The notes beneath the pieces were generated by a model that saw only the letters and a program-made list of their open reading frames with translations, was not told where the DNA came from and made no database searches. Made by a program: the position numbers and the translations under genes. From assembly GCA_021848095.1 (NCBI GenBank), contig JAJZMZ010000024.1, forward strand, positions 1 through 43,660: a stretch of 43,660 nt of DNA, written 5' to 3'. Below are positions 33,580 through 41,895 of this stretch, one piece after another (position 1 is the first letter of the stretch; every line of letters begins with the position of its first letter). Source of the DNA: Microcaldota archaeon (GTDB lineage: Archaea; Micrarchaeota; Micrarchaeia; Micrarchaeales; CABMGC01).

Positions 33580-34728
33580 TTATCTCTCCTTTCTTTTTTT
33601 GAAGTAAAGTATCATGGCTGCGTTTCCGAACCATGTAGTAAATACGTCTCCGATTAAACCGAATAACACAACTCCTGCTATTTCATAATATGTTGGAACA
33701 TACGCAAATATTGAAACTACAAACAAAACTCCGAACGAAACTATGGCTGTTGTTGTCATAGTTATACCTGTTTTCATTGATGCGTAAGCTCTATCTTCTG
33801 GTGTTCCTTCGTGTCTCTTCATTATTCTTACTGCTGTTAATACATCTGTGTCTATTGAGTAACCTATCAACATAAGAAGTCCACCAATACTTGCTATACC
33901 CAAAGGTATTCCAAATAATGCCATTGCTCCTAATGCAAAGATCATATCATTTGCAGCGCCAAAAATTACTGCGAATGCAGGACCAACTGATCTGAATATA
34001 AAGAAAACTATAATTGAAATAAGTATGAATGCAGTTAGTATTACAAACTCTAACTGTGATAAGAAGTAACTACCCAGTGTAGGCGTTAACTGTTGATAAG
34101 AATAATGATTAAAGTTGACTAATTTATGAAGCTCTGATAAAATACTATTTTTGTAAATTGCACTTGCATTAGAGTAGGAGTTTTGTGCTAATGTATTTAA
34201 GTATCCAGGATCACTCGAGTTGATTTGTTTTTTACCTATGAATGGTTGTAGGTAATTTAACTCAGAAACAACCGTGCTTTTCATACCTACAATTGAAGCA
34301 TTTAAAGCTGATTGATTTTGATACAACAAAGTCTGAAGTGTTTTGTTTGAAGGTTGTTTTTTTAATGACTCAGATAATAAAGTTGCGTTAAGTTCTCTAG
34401 ATGAGTAGTTTTGGTTATAATCATAAAATGCAAGAAGTGAGCTTTCTGCCTTTGAGATGCTTTGGTTAAGTGTTAATGTTATTTGTATGCCTCCAGGGCT
34501 GTTTTGAATCGATGGAGCATGTGTATGAAGTGCTGATGATAACTCTGAAGATAATTGTGAAGGTACTACTGAAGAGTTTGTTTGTAATGTTATACTTATT
34601 CCTCCGCTTAATGTTGAGTCAAAACTCAAGTGAGTAGACATTATTAAACCAAAAATAAGTAGTATTAATGGAAGTACTATCAGGTACTTAGCGTTTTTAT
34701 GCTTGTAAATATTAGGTAAGGTTGCCAT
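33580..34728 (-). CDS. secF: Protein-export membrane protein SecF
   Basis: The 382-residue partner of SecD. The N-terminal helix is at about 14-32, the STLSGGISI signature follows, and the C-terminal five-helix domain has LLMLIGYSIDTDVLTAVRIMKR. The outer loop between helix 1 and helix 2 is about 190 residues, including a Ser/Asn/Leu-rich helical insert (near 100-215). Archaeal SecF proteins I know of are about 290 residues, so this loop is expanded. It precedes secD directly on the same strand. Confidence 0.93.
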   Translation of the reverse strand: MATLPNIYKHKNAKYLIVLPLILLIFGLIMSTHLSFDSTLSGGISITLQTNSSVVPSQLSSELSSALHTHAPSIQNSPGGIQITLTLNQSISKAESSLLAFYDYNQNYSSRELNATLLSESLKKQPSNKTLQTLLYQNQSALNASIVGMKSTVVSELNYLQPFIGKKQINSSDPGYLNTLAQNSYSNASAIYKNSILSELHKLVNFNHYSYQQLTPTLGSYFLSQLEFVILTAFILISIIVFFIFRSVGPAFAVIFGAANDMIFALGAMALFGIPLGIASIGGLLMLIGYSIDTDVLTAVRIMKRHEGTPEDRAYASMKTGITMTTTAIVSFGVLFVVSIFAYVPTYYEIAGVVLFGLIGDVFTTWFGNAAMILYFKKRKER

Positions 34729-34809
34729 TAAATCAAATCATTATGCACATTATTCTAATTAAATATTAATCAATTTTACTTTTTTACTTTTAGATAAAGA
34801 CAGAAGTAT

Positions 34810-35115
34810 TTATCCGTATTTCTTCATAAGCTTTGTGTGTAAAGCTGTTACAAAACCATATATTACAATCATTAATGATAATATAAGTATCGCAAAGCCC
34901 ATCCCAAACTGTAAAGTGTAACCTAAAGTAGGCTGAAGTATTATTATCATACCTAAAACAAAAAGGTATATGCCCCAGTATATTGATTGGAATATGTGCC
35001 AACCTGAATGTCTTTCTCTATAATGAAGTACTCTTTTCATATAAGCTTCAGGGTTCATTGAACTTGAACTTCCTAAATGCGTGTCGTTAGTATGAAGATT
35101 TTCCCTTCTTGCCAT
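34810..35115 (-). CDS. Small two-helix membrane protein
   Basis: The 101-residue protein has a polar N-terminus (MARRENLHTNDTH) and two membrane helices, about 43-62 and 66-92. I choose ATG 35115 because GGTGA stands four bases upstream; an ATG five codons earlier would place that site inside the gene. It lies between secF and the ribonucleotide reductase gene on the same strand, about 80 bp ahead of secF. No family recognised; a role with SecDF is only suggested by position. Confidence 0.7.
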   Translation of the reverse strand: MARRENLHTNDTHLGSSSSMNPEAYMKRVLHYRERHSGWHIFQSIYWGIYLFVLGMIIILQPTLGYTLQFGMGFAILILSLMIVIYGFVTALHTKLMKKYG

Positions 35116-35190
35116 CTTTTCACCAAACATTAAGTATTAAACCTGAAGATATTTAAAAGATATGTATTTTATTAGAGAACATTAACTCAA

Positions 35191-35218
35191 TAAAAAATAA
35201 AATAATTAAATAAAAAAC
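35191..35218 (-). terminator. T-rich terminator of the ribonucleotide reductase gene
   Basis: On the minus strand, three T runs (TTTTTTATTT, TTATTTTA, TTTTTTA) begin about 17 bp after the nrdJ stop, without a stem. This is consistent with an archaeal oligo-T terminator. Confidence 0.45.
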
Positions 35219-35234
35219 TTAAATAAATTTAAAA

Positions 35235-37652
35235 TCAATCGCACTTCGTGTAACCACAAGCTTTACAGACGTAACAGCCATTTTCATGAACTACTGTTTT
35301 GTCATTACATTTTATACAAAGCTCCATCTCTATTTCATTAGATGTTTTATCTGTTATTGGAAGTTGTTGGCCTGTTTTTATTCCATTAGAAACCGTACCT
35401 TGAGTGCCTAAAGGTTCAGCATATATAGGTCGTGTCATTCCTGACATTATCTCAAGTGCTTTTGCTATTGCATCAGGTATACTATATAATTTTATACCAT
35501 GATCCCATGAAATTGATGAGTTTGCTTTGATTCCTTTCAAACTGGAAACAACTTCTTGAAGATTTCCTCCAACTTGTAGGTATTTACTTATTAGCCTGCC
35601 CATAGCTTCACAGTAACTTTTCTCATCGCTTCCTGTTTTACCTAAGTTTATGAAAACTTCTTTGACCTCTTCATTATCAAAGTTAGCTGTTACATACAAA
35701 GGACCTTGTGGTAATGACATTCTTAATGTGTGTCCAGAAACCATTCTTGGTCTTTCCCAAGGTTCTAATGAGAAGTTACTTTCTACTTCAGGAACTTCTT
35801 TAGCTTTTGTTTCTTTCTTAGCTTCTTTCTTCTCAGCTTCTTCATTTGTTATCAATATACCTTCTCTTGAGCCTTCTCTGTAAACTGTTATGCCTTTGCA
35901 TCCTGCTTTCCACGCTTGCATGTATATCTCTCCTACTTGCTCAGATGTTGTTTCTCTAGGGAGATTTACTGTAGATGAAATTGCACTGTCTATGTGTTTT
36001 TGTATTACTCCTTGCATCTTTACTCTGAACTGAGCTTCTATCTTGTGAGCAGGTATGAAGAAATCCGGAAGATCTTTTTCCTCTGAAATATTGTTTAACT
36101 GCATGTATTTATTTGCTAATGGATGATAAACCTTGAAGAGTCCTTGACTTAATGACTCCGATCTTCTTGTATAACTAAAGGCAAACACAGGTTCTACTCC
36201 GCTTGATGTTCCTGAAAGTACAGAACCGCTTCCTACAGGTGGTACAGTTAAGATAGCTACATTTCTTAAGCCATAGTTTCTTATCTTTTCTTTTGTTTCA
36301 GGAGCTAGTGTTTTTATAAACTCCATAGATAAGTGCTTTTCTTTATCGAATAATGGGAATGAGCCTTTCTCCTTAGCTATCTCTATACTTTCATCGTAAG
36401 CTATTGTTTTTAGTTTATTGAATAAGTCATCAACAAAGGCTAGCGCTCTATCCGAGTCGTACTTTATGCCTAGCTTTATGAGCATGTCCCCTAGTGCCGT
36501 TACTCCTACTCCTATTCTTCTGCTGTTCCTAGCCGCGAGGTTTTGTGCCTCTAGTGGGTGCTTTCCATCGTTGTAATCTAGAACATCATCTAAAAATCTT
36601 ACTGAGTATCTAGTTGCCTTTTCAAATGTTTGCCAGTCAAATGTTGCTTTAGGGGTAAACTCATTAATTACAAATGAAGCTAAATTAAGATTACCTAAGT
36701 CGCAAGCACCATAAGGCTGAAGAGGTTGCTCTGAGCAAGGATTTGTTGTTATTACATTCATGTCATTGTATTCACTAGGTGAGAATCTCTTTACTGTATC
36801 CCAAAAAATTAAACCTGGTTCTGCCCAGTCTCTTGCTGAGATTATTAATTGATTCCATAACTCTCTTGCATTTACACTCTTTTCTATTTTACCCTTTGAA
36901 GCATTTTCATATCTTAACGCAAACATCTTGTTTCCTTCTACAGCACGCATGAACTCATCAGTTATACGTACGCTTATGTTTGCATATCTTACATTTGTCA
37001 AGTCTTTTTTAATATTTATGAAGTTAAGTACATCAGGATGATCAACGCTTATTGTTATCATCAATGCACCTCTTCTTCCGCTTTGTCCTATTGTATGAGT
37101 TGTTTCACTAAAAATATTCATGAATGAAACTGAACCTGTTGAGTATACTGCTGAGTTATTTACTGGGGCACCCTTTGGTCTAAGAATGCTTATGTCAGTA
37201 CCTACTCCACCACCATAACTGTAGGTTCTTGCTGCTTCTTTACACCAATCAAAAATTGACTCTATTGAATCAGATTTGATAGGTATTACATAACAATTTA
37301 GAAGTGTTGCTTTTCTCTTTTGTCCTGCGCCGAACATTATTCTTCCTCCTGGTAAGAATCTGAAATCGCTAAGTAGCCATTTGAACTTCTCGGTCCACTC
37401 TGAGACCTTTTCTGGAGATGTTTCTGCCTTTGCTATCTCACTTGAAACTCTATCCCACATCTCTGGAGGTGTTTTTTCTATAGTTTTACCTGTGAGATCT
37501 TTAAATGCGTACTTTTCATAAAAAACTCTTGAACGTATCTCGTCCCCATTAAAAAAATCTAATGTTTCCTTAGGTAACTCGACAACACCTTTTTGTTCGT
37601 TGAGTTCAATTGTTTTCTCGACCACTTCAATATTTTTTTCGCCTTCCGCCAT
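35235..37652 (-). CDS. nrdJ: Adenosylcobalamin-dependent (class II) ribonucleotide reductase
   Basis: It reduces ribonucleotides to deoxyribonucleotides using a B12-derived radical. The 805-residue protein shows the first redox Cys in LLNCYVIP (near 118), the active-site loop NPCSEQPLQPYGACDLGNLN (near 302), the phosphate-binding LTVPPVGSGSVLSGTSSGVEP (near 465, class II style), and a TSCPD-like C-terminal domain (about 630-750). A zinc-ribbon-like tail C-x2-C...C-x2-C..C ends the protein. No intein is present. GGTG precedes the ATG. The cofactor requires cobalamin uptake or synthesis, not seen in the window. Confidence 0.94.
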   Translation of the reverse strand: MAEGEKNIEVVEKTIELNEQKGVVELPKETLDFFNGDEIRSRVFYEKYAFKDLTGKTIEKTPPEMWDRVSSEIAKAETSPEKVSEWTEKFKWLLSDFRFLPGGRIMFGAGQKRKATLLNCYVIPIKSDSIESIFDWCKEAARTYSYGGGVGTDISILRPKGAPVNNSAVYSTGSVSFMNIFSETTHTIGQSGRRGALMITISVDHPDVLNFINIKKDLTNVRYANISVRITDEFMRAVEGNKMFALRYENASKGKIEKSVNARELWNQLIISARDWAEPGLIFWDTVKRFSPSEYNDMNVITTNPCSEQPLQPYGACDLGNLNLASFVINEFTPKATFDWQTFEKATRYSVRFLDDVLDYNDGKHPLEAQNLAARNSRRIGVGVTALGDMLIKLGIKYDSDRALAFVDDLFNKLKTIAYDESIEIAKEKGSFPLFDKEKHLSMEFIKTLAPETKEKIRNYGLRNVAILTVPPVGSGSVLSGTSSGVEPVFAFSYTRRSESLSQGLFKVYHPLANKYMQLNNISEEKDLPDFFIPAHKIEAQFRVKMQGVIQKHIDSAISSTVNLPRETTSEQVGEIYMQAWKAGCKGITVYREGSREGILITNEEAEKKEAKKETKAKEVPEVESNFSLEPWERPRMVSGHTLRMSLPQGPLYVTANFDNEEVKEVFINLGKTGSDEKSYCEAMGRLISKYLQVGGNLQEVVSSLKGIKANSSISWDHGIKLYSIPDAIAKALEIMSGMTRPIYAEPLGTQGTVSNGIKTGQQLPITDKTSNEIEMELCIKCNDKTVVHENGCYVCKACGYTKCD

Positions 37653-37715
37653 TTAAACACCAATTCCAGTTGTTGTGAATAAATATTTTACTTAAGTTTA
37701 AATAACTTACCTAGT

Positions 37716-37774
37716 TCGATGTTTATGCTAATGCCTTTTTTTTCAAATATTTGGTAAAGTATTTTTAACATCGA
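37716..37774 (-). promoter_or_regulatory. Inverted repeat in the nrdJ upstream region
   Basis: TCGATGTT (37716-37723) and AACATCGA (37767-37774) form a perfect 8-bp inverted repeat around 43 bases, 64-122 bp upstream of the nrdJ ATG. The 231-bp gap between tRNA-Val and nrdJ otherwise shows only AT-rich promoter-like sequence. It could be an operator pair, an RNA stem or chance. A 27-codon open frame starts within it, which I do not consider a gene. Confidence 0.3.
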
Positions 37775-37883
37775 CAAACCCTCTAAAATTAGATTAGTGG
37801 AAAAACAACAAAAAAAACGAAAAATATATTAATATATCAAGATTATTTGATACTTTCTTTACTTTAGAAATAATTAAATAGAA

Positions 37884-37954
37884 TGGAGGTACAGGGAATC
37901 GAACCCAGGTCTTCACCGTGTAAAGGTGACGTCCTACCATTAGACTATACCTCC
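37884..37954 (-). tRNA. tRNA-Val (anticodon UAC)
   Basis: Reading the minus strand, the acceptor stem is GGAGGTA/TACCTCC with discriminator A. The anticodon stem is TCACC/GGTGA around TTTACAC, giving anticodon TAC. The T-arm contains GGTTCGATTCC. It is 71 bases, without intron or encoded CCA. It begins 9 bp after the aminotransferase stop, so it is either read through from the operon or driven by an AT-rich promoter inside that gene's end. Confidence 0.95.
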
Positions 37955-37963
37955 TTTGCTTTT

Positions 37964-39187
37964 TTATTTATTTTTTTTGTGAAAGTTACAAAACTTCTCT
38001 ATGCGTGAAAATGCTTCTTTGATTACATCTTCTTCTGGAAGTGTTACTAAACGTATAAAACCATCCATTCCGAAACCAGAGCCTCTTAATATCTCAAGAT
38101 GTTGTTCTCTTAGAAGCAACTCAGTAAACTCCTTATCAGTATGTATATTTAACTTATTTAGTTTTATACGCGGAAATATATAAAATGCACTGTTTGGTTT
38201 TACAACCTCAAGATACTCGCTTTCTTTTATAAGATCATAAGCTAAATTTGAAGTTTTCTCTATTCTTTTAAGAACCTCTTTTAAAACTTCTGTTCTTTTT
38301 TTAGTATTTGAAATACCTTCAGTGATAGCATACTCTGCAGGAGTGTTTGCAGATAATCTAGAGTTACAAAGCATAGATATTGCATTTTTTAGGGCTAATG
38401 ATTTTTTATCACTTTCCGGGATTATAGAAAAACCTATTCTAAACCCAGTTGCAAAAAGATTTTTTGATGCACCATTTAAGATCATATGAGGAACTCCTTT
38501 TGCTACTTGTGAAACAGATGTAAACTTCGCGTCATTAAATAATAACTCATCATATATTTCGTCAGAGATTAGAAATATGTCATTGTTTTTAGCTATTTCT
38601 ACCACTTCCTTTAATGATTTTTCTGAAGGAACTGTACCGGTAGGATTATTGGGATTTGTAACTAAAATGTACTTTGGTTTATTTTTTCCAGAGTTTTTTA
38701 TTGTTTGAATTAGAGACTCTGTATTTATGTCCCAATTGTTTGAAAACTCATGATTTGCAAAAATAGGGGTTGCTCCCTCCATTATTATATTTGGTAAGTA
38801 TTGTGTGAAGAATGGTGAAATTATAAGTGCTGTATCTCCTTTTGAAAGTAAAGAGGTATTAGTAAATTGAAGTGCTTCGCTTACTCCTTGTGTTATTATG
38901 ACATCTTCTGTATTGTAATTAACTTTATATAAATCATTATATCGTTTTGAAACTGCTTCTTTTAATTTTTTATTTCCTCCCCAACTTTCATAAAATGTTC
39001 TCCCTAACTTTAAAGCTTCTATATATTTTTCAATTATGAAATCTGGTGTTTTTACATAATTTACAGGATCTCCAACACTTAAACTTAGTATTTTATGGCC
39101 ATTTTTTCTTAGTGAGTTTGCTATATCGACTAACTCTGCCAAAGGATTTTCTATTTTAGAGATATGTTCAATTACAAAATCGTTCAT
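37964..39187 (-). CDS. Class I/II pyridoxal-phosphate aminotransferase
   Basis: The 407-residue fold-type I enzyme has SVGDPVNY near the N-terminus, VTNPNNPTG (176-184), LISDEIYDELLF (206-217), the PLP-binding lysine K242 in NGASKNLFATGFR, and a substrate-binding Arg in FGMDGFIRLV. It is closest in pattern to alanine/aspartate-type aminotransferases (AlaA/AspC-like); the exact amino acid is not decided. It follows dph6 by about 20 bp in the ATP synthase transcript direction. Confidence 0.9.
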   Translation of the reverse strand: MNDFVIEHISKIENPLAELVDIANSLRKNGHKILSLSVGDPVNYVKTPDFIIEKYIEALKLGRTFYESWGGNKKLKEAVSKRYNDLYKVNYNTEDVIITQGVSEALQFTNTSLLSKGDTALIISPFFTQYLPNIIMEGATPIFANHEFSNNWDINTESLIQTIKNSGKNKPKYILVTNPNNPTGTVPSEKSLKEVVEIAKNNDIFLISDEIYDELLFNDAKFTSVSQVAKGVPHMILNGASKNLFATGFRIGFSIIPESDKKSLALKNAISMLCNSRLSANTPAEYAITEGISNTKKRTEVLKEVLKRIEKTSNLAYDLIKESEYLEVVKPNSAFYIFPRIKLNKLNIHTDKEFTELLLREQHLEILRGSGFGMDGFIRLVTLPEEDVIKEAFSRIEKFCNFHKKNK

Positions 39188-39208
39188 TTAATATCATTGC
39201 TTCAATAC

Positions 39209-39877
39209 TTACTTGTTTTCTAGAATAGCTTCTTGAATTTCAAATACTCCTCTTTCGCCATTCCATTCTTTCTTTGATTTTAAAATTTTAATACTTTTTT
39301 TAAATAATGGACCATCGAGTACAAAGCTCTCTGCTTCTCCACCTTCAAATACAAGATTTATGCCATTTTTTTTATTTAGTATTTTTAACTCTTCGATTAA
39401 TTTGTTGTCTATTTTTCTTCCTAAATGAGTTTCATTAAGGCCTTCTGCGGCTACAGCAGAAATTATTACATTAAAGTTTTCTGATAACTCAGTTAACTCT
39501 GAAATAGGATCAATATGCCATAGCGGAGCAATGTTTTCTATTTTGTGTTTATCTGTTATTTTCTGTATTCTATCTGCTTGATATCTGCTGTATGTTGCAC
39601 CAGTAACTAAAAGAGTAACATTATTTTCTACTAGTGCTTTTTCTAAATCTTTTAACTCTTCTTCTTTTTTACCCTCTGTTTTGATAAAAATTTGTTTTAT
39701 TCCAAGAGCTTCTGCTTGTAAAGAAGTTTGTTTTGCGTTGGGATAATGGAACATGTAACTGAATTTATTTTCAGATAAAAATGTTATGAGAAGTTCTATT
39801 TTTATTCCTGAATTTACAACTTTATGAAGTGCTAATGTTGAGTCTTTTCCTCCGCTGAATAAACATGCATTTGTCAT
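39209..39877 (-). CDS. dph6: Diphthine-ammonia ligase (Dph6-like, PP-loop ATPase)
   Basis: The enzyme amidates diphthine on elongation factor 2 in the last step of diphthamide synthesis. The PP-loop is ACLFSGGKDS (4-13), and the family motifs ITFLSEN.SYMFHYPN and LLVTGATYSRYQADRI follow. VFEGGEAESFVLDGP near the C-terminus is characteristic of this family. The 222-residue length matches archaeal members. It overlaps the ATP synthase D gene by 4 bp, which ties it to that operon. Confidence 0.92.
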   Translation of the reverse strand: MTNACLFSGGKDSTLALHKVVNSGIKIELLITFLSENKFSYMFHYPNAKQTSLQAEALGIKQIFIKTEGKKEEELKDLEKALVENNVTLLVTGATYSRYQADRIQKITDKHKIENIAPLWHIDPISELTELSENFNVIISAVAAEGLNETHLGRKIDNKLIEELKILNKKNGINLVFEGGEAESFVLDGPLFKKSIKILKSKKEWNGERGVFEIQEAILENK

Positions 39878-40494
39878 TTTTCTACCTTTGATAACTTTTT
39901 CTTTACGTGCTTAAGTGCTGAAAATGTATCTCTATCTAACTCTTCAAGTCTCATAGAAATATACTTTGCTTGTGTTTTCAATCCTGGAATAACTATGTAA
40001 TCAAGTGCATTAACTCTTCTCTTTGTTTTTTCGATTTCTAAAACTAAACGTTTTAATCCTTGTTCTCTTTGTGCTACATCTAATATTGTATTTAAAACTT
40101 CATCAAAAGAAGAACTTACATCTAAAACAGCTGTACTTTCTGATAACACTCTACTAGGAGATCTCTCGATTGTCATTTTAGAGGTTTCTGGAATTTTAAC
40201 CCCCATTATATTTTTAACAGAGATCTTTACAGAACCAGATTCAGGCATTTGCTCTGCGGCAGATTCTAACTCAAAATTACCTGCAAATGCAGAGGATAAT
40301 GCAACTGTTTTGTAAGCGCTTTGCATTATTTCATATAAATGATCTCTATCTTTTCCAGATTCTTTTAAAAGTTTAAGAAACTCTATAACTAAAGCTTCTC
40401 TTTTTCTTTTAAGTATAGAATAACCCTTATTTGCTGTTTTTGTCCTCTGCCTTGTACGTATAAGATTTATTCTTGTTGGATTTATCTTTTCCAT
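39874..40494 (-). CDS. atpD: A/V-type ATP synthase subunit D
   Basis: The central-stalk subunit transmits rotation between the membrane ring and the A3B3 head. NPTRINLIRTRQRTKTANKGYSILKRKREAL at the N-terminus and RRVNALDYIVIP near residue 165 are family signatures. The 206 residues form two long coiled helices. It follows subunit B by 3 bp. Confidence 0.95.
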   Translation of the reverse strand: MEKINPTRINLIRTRQRTKTANKGYSILKRKREALVIEFLKLLKESGKDRDHLYEIMQSAYKTVALSSAFAGNFELESAAEQMPESGSVKISVKNIMGVKIPETSKMTIERSPSRVLSESTAVLDVSSSFDEVLNTILDVAQREQGLKRLVLEIEKTKRRVNALDYIVIPGLKTQAKYISMRLEELDRDTFSALKHVKKKLSKVEK

Positions 40495-40497
40495 TTA

Positions 40498-41880
40498 TCA
40501 TTTACCTTTTTTGTAGTATTTCTTTATGTGCTCTTCTTTTATTCTTGATAACTCACTTTCAGGAAGCATTGACAAAAGTTCCCAGCCTATATCAAGCGTT
40601 TGTTCTATTGATCTGTTATCATCAAAACCTTGTTTAATGAACTTATCTTCAAACGCTTCTCCAAAACTTAAGTATAGTTTATCACTATCACTTAATGCTT
40701 CTGCACCAACTATTGCGCTTAAGTCTTTCGCTTCTTGTGCTCTTGCATAAGCACCTAATAACTGATCTGAAACACCTTTATGGTCTTCTCTTGTTTTACC
40801 CTCTCCTATCCCATTTCCCATTAATCTTGATAATGAACCTATAGGATTTATAGGGGGATAGATGCCCTTATTGCTTAACTGTCTGCTCAAAAAGATCTGT
40901 CCTTCTGTAATGTAACCCGTAAGGTCAGGAATCGGATGTGTTAAGTCATCGCTAGGCATTGTTAAGATATCTAACTGTGTTATTGAACCTTTTTTGCCCT
41001 TTATTACTCCGGCTCTTTCATAAAGACTTGCTAAGTCGGTATACATGTATCCAGGATATCCTCTCCTTCCAGGAACTTCTTCTCTTGCGCTTGAAAGTTC
41101 ACGTAAAGCTTCTGCATAATTTGTCATGTCGTGTAGTATTACTAAAACATGCATGCCTTTTTCGTAAGCAAGATACTCTGCTGTTGTAAGTGCTAATCTA
41201 GGCGTTAGTATACGTTCTATGCTAGGATCATCTGCAAGATTTATGAATGCAACTGTTCTTTTTAATGCTCCAGTTCTTCTAAACTCATTTGTAAAGTACT
41301 CAGCATCATCATAAGTGATACCTATTCCTGCAAACACAACCGCAAAACTTTCATTTTTGTTTTTTACCCTAGCTTGTCTTGTTATCTGTGCAGCTAATTG
41401 GTTGTGTGGCAAACCTGAACCTGAAAATATAGGTAATTTTTGTCCTCTTACTAATGTGTTTAAGCCATCGATTGTTGAGATTCCAGTTTCAATAAAGTCA
41501 CTTGGATAAACTCTTGAAACAGGATTAATTGGAAAACCGTTTATATCTCTTTTATCCTTTGATTGTATAGGTGCTCCAGAGTCTCTAGGACGCCCTTGTC
41601 CATCAAAGATTCTTCCTAACATAGAGTCATTTACACCTATTGTAAATGTTTCTCCAAGAAAACTAACAGCTGTTTTGTTAATATTAATTCCACTTGTAGG
41701 GCCGAAAACCTGTACAACTGCTTTGCCATCGCTTGTATCCAATACTTGACCTAATCTATACTCCCCGGTTTGTAACTTTATTTTCACTATTTCGTTGTAA
41801 GATGCATTTTTTACTTGACCAACTACTATAAGAGGTCCTGCAACATTTTCTATTGTTTTATATTCTATATCAAACTTCAT
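40498..41880 (-). CDS. atpB: A/V-type ATP synthase subunit B
   Basis: The 460-residue regulatory, non-catalytic subunit of the A3B3 head. It begins [15 protein letters not shown] and has the degenerate nucleotide loop [14 protein letters not shown] in place of Walker [16 protein letters not shown], and [20 protein letters not shown] stands three bases before the ATG. It comes 15 bp after subunit A. Confidence 0.96.
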   Translation of the reverse strand: MKFDIEYKTIENVAGPLIVVGQVKNASYNEIVKIKLQTGEYRLGQVLDTSDGKAVVQVFGPTSGININKTAVSFLGETFTIGVNDSMLGRIFDGQGRPRDSGAPIQSKDKRDINGFPINPVSRVYPSDFIETGISTIDGLNTLVRGQKLPIFSGSGLPHNQLAAQITRQARVKNKNESFAVVFAGIGITYDDAEYFTNEFRRTGALKRTVAFINLADDPSIERILTPRLALTTAEYLAYEKGMHVLVILHDMTNYAEALRELSSAREEVPGRRGYPGYMYTDLASLYERAGVIKGKKGSITQLDILTMPSDDLTHPIPDLTGYITEGQIFLSRQLSNKGIYPPINPIGSLSRLMGNGIGEGKTREDHKGVSDQLLGAYARAQEAKDLSAIVGAEALSDSDKLYLSFGEAFEDKFIKQGFDDNRSIEQTLDIGWELLSMLPESELSRIKEEHIKKYYKKGK

Positions 41881-41895
41881 AAAATCACTTTTTAT

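Noticed and set aside
35235-37652. Class I ribonucleotide reductase large subunit
   Set aside because: The C-terminal TSCPD-like domain, the class II-type loops and the lack of an adjacent small subunit fit the adenosylcobalamin-dependent class.
37681-37772. 27-codon open frame upstream of nrdJ on the minus strand
   Set aside because: It is short, has no clear ribosome-binding site, and is composed of low-complexity AT-rich codons within a non-coding gap.
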